From: Artocarpus heterophyllus
Taxonomy: Eukaryota; Streptophyta; Magnoliopsida; Rosales; Moraceae
Reading direction: 5' to 3'
Length of the DNA: 64,000 nt
Assembly: GCA_025403435.1 (NCBI GenBank)
Contig: CM046327.1
Coordinates: forward strand, 13,570,218 to 13,634,217
The notes under the pieces are model-generated. The model saw nothing but the letters and a program-made list of their open reading frames with translations. It had not been told where the DNA came from and ran no database searches. Each line of letters opens with the position of its first letter. Positions within the stretch are counted from its first letter, which is position 1. The translations under genes were made by a program, and so were the position numbers. Shown in pieces: positions 46,708-58,112 of this stretch.

Positions 46708-47813
46708 AGTATCTTGCTATCCCATCTCACGTTGTCATATGTCCGCTACACTATAGCTCAAGTTAAGTACGAGGAAAAGTTAGTTTGTGATGATTACGTG
46801 TTTATGTTGGGCATAACTTTGATGTCAGCTCTGGATGAGCAATGAGAAGGCAAAGGTCTAAGGATGAATGTAATGTTATATGTTTTAATGTCCCCGCAAG
46901 TCTACGATGATTATCGTCCTCAGCGATATCAAGTCAATGATGATCAAACATGGTCAATGATGGTCAATAGATGGCCAACAGCTCGAAATCAAAAAGATAT
47001 GACATGTTATGATGTTTTTATGCCCAACGGTGTTTTCCGTTTGAGCGAATCTTACTCTATTTGAATTCGTTTGGTATTGACTATACGCAAAATGAGGAGA
47101 GCAGATCAAGATAACGAAATAATGGAGGTCCTAAAGTGGTTTTTGGTGCTCTACAGAACAAGGGTGTTTGAGAGCAATCATACGTTAGATGACTAACTGT
47201 GCGATCCTTTCGAGCTTAAGCATTCTATAGTTGAGCTGAGACATTCTAATGAGCTCGAAACTGCCCAGATTGGAATCATGATCAAGACAATGAGCCAAAT
47301 CTGTCAGCGAAAACCTCATAGGTTGGAGGATGGAAGCTAGAGATTTATACGTTATAAGAAAATTACAGAAAAATGTAATTTTAAAATGGATATAGAACTA
47401 GAAAATTATGGATTTATGGTCAGATAACCCTGATCTTTTGATAGTTATGATGTAATTTGGATAAATATGAACCCTATTTTCACGAATAGCATTTCTTGGT
47501 AGAATGCTAAACCTTTAAATGAATGTTGAAAGATCAGAGTTGCACAACTGAAGTGTAGTGTTATAATTCAAAGAAATATATCAACGAAATGATGTAAGGT
47601 TTATGAAGTTCTAAGTTGGAGCCTCAGTTTTTTATTAAGAAAGTAGTAATGCAAGAAAGTATGTTAAGAATGGAAAGGATGATAGAAAATAAGAGCACAC
47701 TTCTTGTCAAGTTTTTATGATAAAAACACAAAATAGAGGTGGCAATATAGAATAAGAAGAGGATAAGAAAGTGAACTACTTATGAAGGTTCTAATTTTCA
47801 AGGACAAAAATTT

Positions 47814-47828
47814 TTAAGGAGGATAGAT
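47814..47828 (+). other. Polypurine tract of the LARD-like element
   Basis: AAGGAGGATAGAT, preceded by a T run, lies directly before the TGTGACACCC start of the 3' LTR, the expected place for plus-strand DNA priming. It is short and interrupted by two T residues. Confidence 0.6.
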
Positions 47829-50800
47829 TGTGACACCCGAGCATTTTTAGTATATTAAAAATGTAATAACTTAAGGATTATGTTAAGCAAAAATATGTGT
47901 CACAAGGATTATTATTTAATCTAATTTTTATGATAAAGTTCATAAAAGCAAAAACGAGATTTTTAAAGGTAAAAATTATGCCATAATCTTAAATAAAGAA
48001 AGGAATGATATGGAAAACAAGCTAGAAAGCTTAATTGCAGTAAAATGTATTACAATAAATGTTAAGACAAAAATACAGTTTAAGAGAAATACTGTATAAT
48101 AATATAAAAAATTATACAGTATTAGAATAATGCAGTATAAAGAAGTAAATTGATAAAGTTATGTAGTATAAAAATTACACTATAAAAGAAGCAGTACATA
48201 AATTAGACTGTTTAAAGTTAAACAGTATAGGAATTACATTAAGTGGTGGATGTAAATAAGTATGGGAGGTTGTGGGACCTCATAAATAGTATAGAAAAGA
48301 ATACCAACAATATAAGAAAAATACTGTTAGTATAAATTTATACTGTGTAAGAAGTCTTTGTGGGACCCACAATGGGACACTTAAATGGATGAGAAATTGC
48401 CACCACACCTTTTTGATGTGGCCAAATCAAATCTTGCCATCTTTACCCTTAATGATGCTTAAGGGTGACTATGCTTGGTTAGTCACCAAAAAGAAATAGA
48501 AAAAAAAAAGAAAGAAAAGAAAAGAAAAAAAATGGGGGGATGGGGGGAGGACACTCCAAGGGTGGAGATTGTACCACATGTTTGGGCAATTTTTCCTTTG
48601 CAACAAGTCCCTAGAGTGGTGACTATAAATAGTCAAGGACTTGTTGTAAATTAAAATATTGATTTTATGAAATTTTTTTCCATTTTCCTCCCCAAGAAAA
48701 ACCGTCCCCTCCCATGGAATTCCCTCAAAGATTTTCAATGCACTAGCCTCCAAATCATGTTTGAAGCAAGTCTAAGCGTTGAAGATCAAGGATAAGCAAT
48801 TATGGAGGTAAAAAATCCAAACTTTAATATAGGTTTTTAATGTTTTTCATTGGGTTTTGGGTGGGATTTTCATGGGTTGTGTTATGGATTATTGTCAAGC
48901 GAACTTTGAAGGGTTTCAAGTGATCAAAAGAAAGGACAAGCACTTTGCAAAAATTAAGTAAAATCCTAGTCTTTTTAATTAAGCTAAAGTTTATGTTTTA
49001 TTATGCATACCAAGTGTTTGATGTATGGTATGAGCTATGACATGTAAGATGGACATTATTGTATGATTGTTTTATGTTTTATATTGACGATGATGATAGA
49101 TAGATAGAAAGAAAGAAAGAAAGGGTTTTAGGTTTAAAAGTGGAAAATTGTTAAACTTTATGTAAAACACAAAGTTTAACTAGTTTCAAAGCAATGGGGT
49201 TTTGAGAGCCTTAGAGGCCAATTTATTTATCAAATATGGCATAGGATCTACCAACACAGTGAGGGAAACAACTTTTGTGAATAAAGTTTTGTAAAATTCT
49301 AAAAGGACTAAATTGTAAAGTTTTGCTAAAATTTGGTAGATTTAAAAATCAGCCAAAAAGTCCACTGTAACATTAGAATTTCAAAAAAGTTAAAACATAA
49401 AAGTTGTAGAACTCATCCAAATGTTAAGACAATGTGGACAGTTTGTTAAAATTCTACTCGGTTGAAGAGTTATGAATTTTACGAAATTTTGAGCACAAAG
49501 TTTCAAGAAATGAAAACATTATGAAATGTTTTGAATTGGACCATGGAACTTTGGACGTTTTATTCCTTGCAAAAAAATTGAACATTTTGTTATAAAGTGG
49601 TCATTTTTGGTTTCGGGGGAAAAAATGTAAAGATTTTTGTGTTTCAGGCTAAAACCATAAAATCGTATGAAAACTGGGTTTCACTTGGGAACATTGAGTT
49701 CCTGCACTGTGTAGGCAGTGAGTAATCATTGAGGCTAAGTTTTTAAAGGATTTAAAGTTTAGTTAAGGAATGAATGAAAAAGAAACAAACGTTAAGGGCA
49801 AAATGGTCATTTTGTGAAAAGGCTAAAATGAACCCGAAACGCCCAATGCTGAAAAACGTCCCTGAGCGGGAATTTTTCCATTACATGTAAGAAATGAGAG
49901 GAAAAGTTAAAACAAAAAGTTTAACAAGTTACAGAATTAACGATAAGGGTAAAAACAATTTCTAAGAAAACGACTAAAACGGAGTTGAACATTCCAAATT
50001 AGCAAAATGTTCTTGGACGAAAAATGTTTCATAATATGTTAAGTAACAAAACTATCACATGCAGTGAGAAATTTAACAAGGGATGTTTAAGTAAAGAAAA
50101 AGATAACCCGATGGGTTACTTAGTTAAGTAAAAAAAGTGATAACCCGATGGGTTATAGAGTTAAGTAAAAAGAAAAGTAACCTCAGTGGGTTACAAAGCA
50201 AAGTAAAAGAAAGTGACCCGATAGTATACAAGTTATGTAAAAGGAATGAATGTTTAATGATTAAGTTATGTTGTCAATCGAGTAGATTGGTAATATGAAA
50301 AGTAAACTAATAAGTCAGGTGTCATATGATTAGGACACAGAAGCCGTCTAATGAAAGGAAAAGGAAGGAAACAGGAACGTTAGAGTTATATACAAGTAAG
50401 TTCAAACCTTACCTATAGCATGGAGTAAATTATTTTCAAAATGCTTATACATATGTTTGTTACGCAAGTTGTTTTTAAAGTTTGATTGCATTTGTTATGT
50501 AAAAGGCTTTAAAGTTTAAATCAAGATTTGCAATGTACTTGTAACTATTATGTTTAAAGCATGATTGCATTTAATATGCATAAAGTTTAAAAGATCAAGT
50601 AAAGGTTTGCAATGTGTTTACAATTATTATCCTTAAAGTAAGTTTGCATGTGAAATGCAAAATGTTTTTAAAGAGTTCCTGTATTGATTTGCAAATGTGT
50701 TTGCATATGATATTTTAGCATTTGATATGCTCACTAAAGCTAAAAAGAAGATAAAAATAAAGATAAAAAGAAAGTGTCGTACCAGTCTCCTTGATGTAAG

Positions 50801-51776
50801 GTACACAGGCAAAGTTAAAGTTATGACCTCCTTAATGTGAGGTACTCAAAGTAAAGTTAAAGTTATGACCTCGGTGTTTGATGGTCTCAAGTCTTCCACA
50901 ATAGAAGCATCATATTTGTGATCTCATGATTAATAATGTTGGTACAAACACTAAAGTTTATAAAATAAGAAAAATTAAGAAACAAAGATAAAAAGTTAAA
51001 GTAAGAAATGAATATTTATAGGATGCTCATAATTGAAAGTTCATAATTGAGTATAAATCGAATCATGAATTTTTATTTTGCTTGTATTCCTTGTTATGAA
51101 ATGTTTATATGTTATAAAAAATACTCTGAGAAATGTTTTACGTTAAATGTTTATGAAAAACATTTTTATGTTTACAAAAAAAGATTTATAAAGGATGTTT
51201 AAGAAAAACGTTTAAGAAATGTTTTATGAAAAATGTTTAAGAAACGTTTTTATGAATAACTTTTTAAAAGAAAAGCTTATAAAGCGTGTTTTAATGATTT
51301 GTAAGTTTATGTTTGAACTTACTGAGCGAAAGCTCATTAAAAATTCCTTCATATTGTGGGTAGTCCTATAGGTGACTAGTAGGACCTGTTTGAAGAGCTC
51401 ATGCTACGAAGGACAGATGTAAAGATTTGGGTATGGATACCACTACAGTATATTTTCGCTATTCAAAGAAAATGTTTTTCCACTATTTGATATAGTGTTT
51501 TCAAAGTTTTAAAAAAATTAAAGTTTTAAGGAATGTTTCTTATTAAGTTTTAAGAAATGATTTGAAATGGTTTTAAAGTCAAATGTTGAGCAATGTCTCA
51601 ACCTAAGTTGCAATAGAAGTTGCAACAACTTTTAAGTATGTTTTAAAGCATGTTAAAAGGAAAGGAAAAGAAAAAAAAAATTATTCAGTATTTTTCTTAC
51701 TAAGTAAGTAAGATTAAAGTTAATGAAATGATATTTAAGAAAGTTATGTGATGGCCTTAAAAGGCGGGGCGTCATA
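47829..51776 (+). repeat. 3' LTR of the LARD-like element (3948 bp)
   Basis: It starts TGTGACACCCGAGC and ends GGCGTCATA. Its ends are imperfect inverted repeats (TGTGACACC versus TATGACGCC on the other strand). It lacks the 0.8-kb block found in the 5' LTR and shows about 36 bp missing near 48190. Degenerate repeat stretches occur at 50098-50225, 50440-50700 (TTTGCAATG/TTGCATTTG words) and 51110-51260 (TTTATGAAAAACATTTT words). Confidence 0.85.
48623..48632 (+). promoter_or_regulatory. TATA box of the 3' LTR
   Basis: CTATAAATAG, preceded by GAGTGGTGA, about 800 bp into the LTR. If used, U3 is about 0.8 kb and the R plus U5 part about 3.1 kb, which is unusually long. Confidence 0.5.
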
Positions 51777-52302
51777 GGTTTTTCCTACCTATTTGTTTAT
51801 CTGGGTTTGGTTTTGTAGCATAAGACGGGTGTTGTCTACACCACTTAACTGTAGTTTTGTGGTCTTGTTTTGTTGGCTTGTTATAATAATTGAGGTGGTT
51901 TTTACAACTCTCATGAATTTCCCGTTCAAGCTGTTACAATGCAGGCTTTGTTTGCCGCTAGAGCTGTCTCTTAGAGACGGTTTTAATAGACTTAGTGCTA
52001 GAGCGTTTTACCTTTAGAATGATCGAAAACATCTATCTTGTGGAGGAGAGGGTGTTGATAACCTTAGTGCCACAATTTTGTCAATCAGAGCACTGCTCAT
52101 GCTCGATGTCATTGAGCCAAGGTGCTTTCCCGTTACCGGGCCTCAGGCTTTTTTCTATTCTTTTGAGTGCTATCAGAGTCTTTTGATAGATTTGATCTCA
52201 TTTGGGAGACAGTCTCTCTTTGTACTCGGTCTGTTATGGCTTTTAGCTTCTACTAGTCTTTGTAGTTGTGTGCAATGAAATACCCCTTCAAAAAAAAATA
52301 TT
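51777..52302 (+). mobile_element. Probable 3' end of a plant LINE
   Basis: The last part (TTTGTACTCGGTCTGTTATG, GCTTTTAGCTTCT, GTTGTGTGCAATGAAATACC then an A run at about 52290-52298) resembles the 3' ends of plant L1-type LINEs, which often have TTTGTACTCGGTTTGTGGC shortly before a poly-A tail. Upstream (51790-52200) short frames exist but no intact reverse-transcriptase segment was recognised. The left continuation would be 41282-41923 across the LARD-like insertion. No target-site duplication was found. Confidence 0.4.
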
Positions 52303-53660
52303 AATCAACCCAATTGTTAAGGCTTCACTAAAAGAAAATATTATCTGCTCCGGATATGAAAAGAAAATATGACAGTAACATTTTATAATAATGTCTTTGA
52401 TAGTGTAGTTGTCTGCACAGCTTTCTTTAGTGCTCAAGTGAATGTAAGAAAATAGGCAAATGGGTAAAAAAAAAAAAAAGAGTTGATAATCCGGCGGGGA
52501 CTCTTTGAACTACTTTGTCCGCACATATTTTGTTTCCAGCATTGCCAGCACTAAAAATAAAAGGGCTTCTAGAAATCTGCACGTCGCTTTTGGTGTCGCA
52601 TATTGTGGAGAGAGCTTTGATGGGTTTCTTTGAATGTTAGCGGGGAATCATTAGACGTTCAAGGCACAACATCTTTTCCCTTCCTTTTCAAAGAGGGTGG
52701 ATGTCTCTTTGAACGATTATTATATTATAATATGCGCAAATCGAATAGCAATATTTTATTTAATTTTATTTTTTGTCTTCTTATTGATGCAGATGTGAAA
52801 CCAATTGAGTTCATATGTGACTTTAATCACGTTTTCCCGACAAACATATGTAATTAAGAGTGCTCAGTCTCTAAACTTTTGCTCTAATCGCTTCTTTTTG
52901 AATTGGTCATTACTTGCTAATTATTTGGGATTAGAGCGTTTAAGAAAGATCAAGGAATGGTTGAGGCATATATATTTTCTAGTATTGTACACACTATAAT
53001 CATGTAAGAATTAAATAGTATGCAAATTTTGATTAATAGTTATAAAACATGGTAGGACATCTTTTCCCACCCTGCCGTGTGCATAGCTTTCTTAGAGTTA
53101 ATAAGCTTTTGATTAATTAGTTAATATGAAAATGGTTATTGAATTGAAAACTGTTTTTAGCATTAGGTTAAAACGAAGCTAACAAAATATCCATTATTAA
53201 TTGCTTGTGTTTTAGAATTTTAAAATAAAATAGATTTTTAATTACTTCCTCCATTTAAGGAAAAATGAAAAATGATCCACTCCAAAATTCAAGATAAAAC
53301 TCGCCAGTCAATAGGGGGTATACTTGCAAAAGCTACCTTAAAATTTGGAATTAAAACAAAAACCCCATGAAATTAATTCTTGTCAAGAAAATAAAACTTG
53401 ACCTTAACATCAATAGGAAGCTAATGAGTTGTTAGGTCAGTTTAGTGTGACCCAAAAAAAAAAAAGAGAACAAAAATAGAATAATTAAGAGGTTGAAATG
53501 GGACCGGGGAAAGGCACATTTTGTGTCTTACCAGAAAACGGACCAAACGTAAGTTGAAAATAGCTTCTCACCGTCCAATACTCAATTCCATAAATACAAA
53601 CCTCTTTGCCAAATGAAATTCCCCTATGGACAAAATACACACATGCCTGTCTCTTCACCT
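52303..53660. other. Intergenic, no gene seen
   Basis: AT-rich DNA with a GC-richer patch around 52480-52660. The open frames at 52630-52857 and 52805-52999 have no recognisable domain. Confidence 0.4.
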
Positions 53661-53731
53661 GGACCCTCTCTCTCTCTCTCTCTAGATCTAAATCACCTTA
53701 CCGTCTTCTAGGGAGAGAGAGAGAGAGACAG
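53661..53731. repeat. CT/GA inverted repeat (hairpin)
   Basis: (CT)n ending CTCTAG at about 53664-53685 and CTAGGGAGAGAGAGAGAGAG at about 53708-53729 are nearly perfect inverted repeats of 20-22 bp. They enclose a loop of about 22 nt. CT/GA tracts are frequent in plant 5' leaders. Confidence 0.7.
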
Positions 53732-53742
53732 AAGAACAAACT

Positions 53743-53997
53743 TTGGTGGGGGTGGGGTTAAAGATAAGTCTAGGTATAATGGCTCAAGAGGACAAGCACT
53801 ACTTTCATCTTCTCTTCTCTTCCACAACCACACTCATTAGTAGTAGTACTCTGTGTATGTATGTATTCCGGTGCAAAATGACCAAACTGTCCCTTACAAG
53901 AAAGAAGAAAAAAGATCAAGTACATTTGAAGACATTCCCTCTTCTGATCAATCATCTAGATCAGGATCATTGCCGTTTTAAACACAAAGATGCATGA
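53743..53997 (+). other. Unclassified open frame after the CT/GA hairpin, possible leader transcript
   Basis: An 84-codon frame with an internal ATG at 53779 (MAQEDKHYFHLLF...) follows the CT/GA hairpin and a CCATAAATAC TATA-like word at 53588-53597. The protein is serine/threonine-rich, then lysine-rich, with no signal peptide or domain I recognise. The arrangement could be the first exon or 5' leader of an unseen transcript, or chance. I do not assign a function. Confidence 0.15.
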
Positions 53998-55520
53998 TGA
54001 TCATGGTGATGAAGATTATTGAAGATCAGTAGTATAGTAGTACTACAATGCAGCTTTTCTCCATGTAGAAAACACCGAACACACACAAAGCCATTCCATG
54101 TTTAGAGAGCGAAAAGGCAGACAGGATGGAGCCAGGCATTAATCCTAGTTTTAGTTCTCTCATGTACCTTCTAATATTTTGGTAAAGATTTTACATATAT
54201 ATTATTGTTAGATCTATCCCAAAAAAAAAAAAAAAATATGTAGTATACCCTTTTTTTTCTTTTCCAATATTTTTTGTTCATAACTTGTATTTGTCTCTAT
54301 GTATATGAATCTAAAGGAGGAAGATGAGGAGAAGAAAAAACAAGTATATATACAGTGATCATCACCATCAACAATTGTTTAAATGGGGTGGAGGATCATG
54401 ATCATCTTCTTCATCTATAGGTGAAAATCTATGGAGATTTATACATATATATATATATATATATATATATCTATATATACAACGCATGATAAGATTTGAA
54501 CTTTTTCTCTCTTATACCATATTAAATGGGGTTTTATTCTTTTTTCTTTTGTGATTCTGTAATCAAGCAATGAATTAGATCTACATATGGTCAAATTAAC
54601 TGGCCTCTCTTTCTTTCATGACTTTCTCTTTGTTATATATTTGTCTTCATCATTAATTACTAGGGCTTTCTATTTCTTCATCTATTATTATATGTAAGAT
54701 TCTGAACGAGTCTATTTATTGTTTTTTTGTATCTTGGCTGCCGATTTCCAGGCTATTAATATATTTATGGTTTTCTTCAAATTATTACCAAACATATTTC
54801 TACAGCTATATAAGATTATGGGTTATAATTTCTTCTTTTGTTCTATATATTTAACCTATATACTACTGAGGATTAGGTATATTGTGTGACTTTGCTTGAA
54901 AAAAAAGTTAAAGAATGTCCGAAAATATATTCTGTCCGACTAACATGAAGGCAAAACCAGCTTTTCCGTTCCCGTCCTTGCAAGAAAATCTTTAATGCAA
55001 TATGTTTTTGTCCAATGATTTTTTTTATTATCATTATTTTTTGTCCATTAGCATATCTTGATTATCCTGTATAGCAAATAAGATAATCACCTGCAGTACT
55101 AATTTTTACTACTCATCTTACCTTTATGTCGGTGAGAATTATTTGAAGCAAAAGTTTCTGCGTGTACTAGAGTTTTTTTTTTTGTTTTTTTTGTTTTGTG
55201 TTTTTTTTTTTTTCAGAGAATCTGATCATGAGTCCCTTATAATAATGTTCGTACGGTCGGCTAATGCAAGCTGTATATTACAAGCCATATGCAGAAGATG
55301 ATTAATTGTGATTATAATGTCCGCTTTCTACTAATTCTAATTTCTTTCACATGAAGCTCAAAGTATACACGTTTGGGGTTTGTTTGGGGTCTAATTAATA
55401 ATTTTAATTACCGATCTGAAATAATACCAACAACAGCGATATTTGGATTATTTGATAGATTCATTTTTATGTGTAATGATGTTTTTCTTATAAATGTTTA
55501 CGATTCTAACTGTCTACACT

Positions 55521-55555
<35 letters not shown>

Positions 55556-57733
55556 ACTTTGAGCTAATATCAGCTACTATGTTCTTTTTCAAATGAAGTT
55601 TGTATTTGTTTGATTGAATCTTTATTGGTGTAATTACACTTAGTATCACTGAGATTTAATTTTCCTTTTGCAATTTGATTTTCATATACTTACTAAGATA
55701 TATTGCCAAGGTGTTGATTGTTTCGAAATCTAAACTATAGATCTAACTTTTTTTATAGTATTTTCTTTCACAAAAATTATAACCGTTATTAACATTACTA
55801 TATAAGAAGGAACCCTAGAAAACAAATTACTATGTAAGAAGAAATTCACTTGATCTTGAAATCTGCAATGAAAAACTTGGATAATCCAATAATATTGCTT
55901 CCTCGCAAGTTCCAAGCTCATATTGTTAAAACATTAATGTTCTGCTATACGCTTCATTATGACATTGCTGTGGAATTCCATGAAAAGTTTGAATTTTTTT
56001 TAATTAATTTTCTGTTCTTCTTCTTGTGCAAATCTAAATTTTTGGGCTTGGCTCTCATTGTGCACGTGTCGTGTCTTCCTCTGTCAACGAGATTATGGAC
56101 CGTCTACTAATTTCTTATATTATACATGTAGTACAGCTAATATAATGCTAGCTAGCTATATTATATTATGTGTGCGTGTGGGTGTGGGAGGTTTCGTTAG
56201 TTTATATATATATATATATATATTTTAGAGGAGTTTCATTATAAATATATATAATAAGATGTCGAATACAATCTTGGGTCAATAAATGCGGCAGGTTTTA
56301 AATTTGATCGCTAGCCGAAGCGCTTTGCCCAAAGCAAGCTCATATGAAAACTGTCAAAAGGAGAAGAGTTGAACAAAACATGTTATTGCCGTTATTAATA
56401 GATTTATATGTTTGTATATTATTTTACATAAACAACTAAGAATCTAATTAAACAATAACATGTATGTAAATGTAGTATTTATTGTAATTACAGACGTAGT
56501 CTAACGATAAAATTATATCCAACTCTATAGGTGAAAAGTTTAAATCATTTAACTTTAAGTTAAAAAAAATGTGGCAGTCATTCTCTTCAATAGAAAATCA
56601 ATACTAAAAAGGGTGTGAGATTGGTATTCTTTTTTTTTTTTGTAAGACCTATAAAACTTTCATTACTGATTTGTAGTGAACATATTATTAAAAGCGAAAA
56701 AGAATCCCCTTCAAACAAAAAAAATTACTTCTTACTTTTTTTGTCTTTGATCGAAAATAAACATGCCCTAAGTGTAGACTGTAAAGGTAGAATCAGGTGA
56801 AACTTTTTGTGTATGTGTATGCATATATCATGCACACACATAAAAAAAAAAAAAACAAAAACAAAATAGTGGGAAAATAAAATAAAAAACTCAGCTTTCA
56901 CAAAAGTGCAAAAATTTTCTAGAAGGAAAAAGCTAAATAGATGTGTTTAGATATATCCAATTCTTTAGAAGGTGGAAGCCACCAGAACAATATATAAATG
57001 TGCAATATTACTCAAAAACTGAGATATGCTAATTTTTAATACCTGATGAGAACTGTCGAACTAGAAATAGGTTGTGCATGTTGTGGAAAATTATTCATGC
57101 TATGTGCTAGCTCTTTCTTGCAGTTGGGATCAATATATATGTAAATCTTATCTAGACTTTGGAATATTAAATATCTGTAGTATGAGTGTGGGGCTAATGA
57201 ACCCAAAAAGAGAAAGCAATGGAGGGATAGAAAGAGATATAATTGACTGGATATAACAATAATATGAGTTAATAGCGAAGAGAGCAAAACCGATCACAAT
57301 CATGCATGAATTCTGCTTTTGGTTTTATTATTGGCACTTTGCAATTGAGATTTGGAACCTGCCAAACTTGTAAATACAACATGTATGTATGTCTATATAT
57401 ATATATATATATATATCATGATCAGCTGATTGACAATATATGTTTGCTCTTTATAATCTGTTGCTTTCTATCAAATTGCTCAGAATTTTCTTTACCTTTT
57501 TCTTGTTGGTTTGCCTGTATGCTTTTTCTTTCTTTCCCTACATGCTATCTGTGCAGTGTATGAATACTAATTTGACTATTACTCTCAACAATCTTCTTCA
57601 ACTGTTTTATCTTTTTCTTCTAATTTGTAGGTATGTGTTTGTCTTTTTCTTTTCTCCAACTCCCCATCATATATTCAGTACTCTCACACCTCTCTCTTGG
57701 CAAAAGAAGCATATACACACAAATGTGTGTATG

Positions 57734-57764
<31 letters not shown>

Positions 57765-57879
57765 AAAGTATCATTTATGTGACTTTTCAATTTTCTTTCT
57801 TTGGAGTGATTTTGTTATATCTTGTATGTATATTAATATTTGAAGAGATATATATTGTTGATATATAAAGAACTAGCTT
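53998..57879. other. Intergenic, microsatellite-rich, no gene seen
   Basis: TA/AT dinucleotide runs lie at 54445-54470, 55520-55548, 56202-56223 and 57394-57416, and a GT run at 57740-57764. The frames at 55850-56110, 57306-57563 and 57440-57766 are low-complexity translations of AT- and T-rich DNA. No known miRNA hairpin was recognised. Confidence 0.5.
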
Positions 57880-57975
57880 ATTATGTTTATCCACGGTTAA
57901 GGCATCGGTCTCTTATCCATGAGACAGTCCACAAGATATTCCGCTTAAATTGTTAGGTCCAGGATTCATAGTGGC
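57880..57975 (+). repeat. tRNA-like / possible SINE head
   Basis: GGTTAAGGCATCGGTCTCTT resembles the A-box region of tRNA-derived SINEs, and GGTCCAGGATTCATA about 45 bp later is a degenerate B box. It does not fold as an intact tRNA gene. No body, tail or target-site duplication was established. Confidence 0.3.
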
Positions 57976-58112
57976 ACACGCATTACACAGGAAATATTTT
58001 ATTTAAACAAATGAAAAAGAAAAAGGAAAAAAGAGTGGTATCATTATTTCACATTCACACAAAATTTAGAGTGAATTTTACACCATTGTATCTAAACTTC
58101 ATCGTCTAGCGT

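Larger units (their letters stand above)
46694..47828 (+). other. Internal region of the LARD-like element, non-coding
   Basis: 1135 bp between primer-binding site and polypurine tract. The longest open frame starting with ATG is 66 codons (46864-47064) and resembles no retrotransposon protein I know. I see no zinc knuckle, protease DTG, reverse-transcriptase YxDD or integrase signature in any frame. Confidence 0.7.
41924..51776 (+). mobile_element. LARD-like non-autonomous LTR retrotransposon, 9.85 kb
   Basis: Two long direct repeats (41924-46693 and 47829-51776) enclose a 1135-bp internal region. GGTTT precedes the element (41919-41923) and follows it (51777-51781), a perfect target-site duplication. 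A primer-binding site lies 2 bp after the 5' LTR and a purine-rich tract sits just before the 3' LTR. The internal region contains no recognisable gag, protease, reverse transcriptase or integrase, so movement would have depended on another element's enzymes. Comparing the first 160 bp of the LTRs by eye shows about 9% differences, mostly C/T and A/G, so the insertion is not recent. Very long LTRs with a short non-coding interior match the definition of a LARD (large retrotransposon derivative). Confidence 0.85.

Noticed and set aside
52413..53105. Two GCACAGCTTTCTT-like words (52414 and 53083) reminiscent of miR396
   Set aside because: They match only partly, are direct rather than inverted, and lie about 670 bp apart, so no miRNA precursor hairpin is formed.
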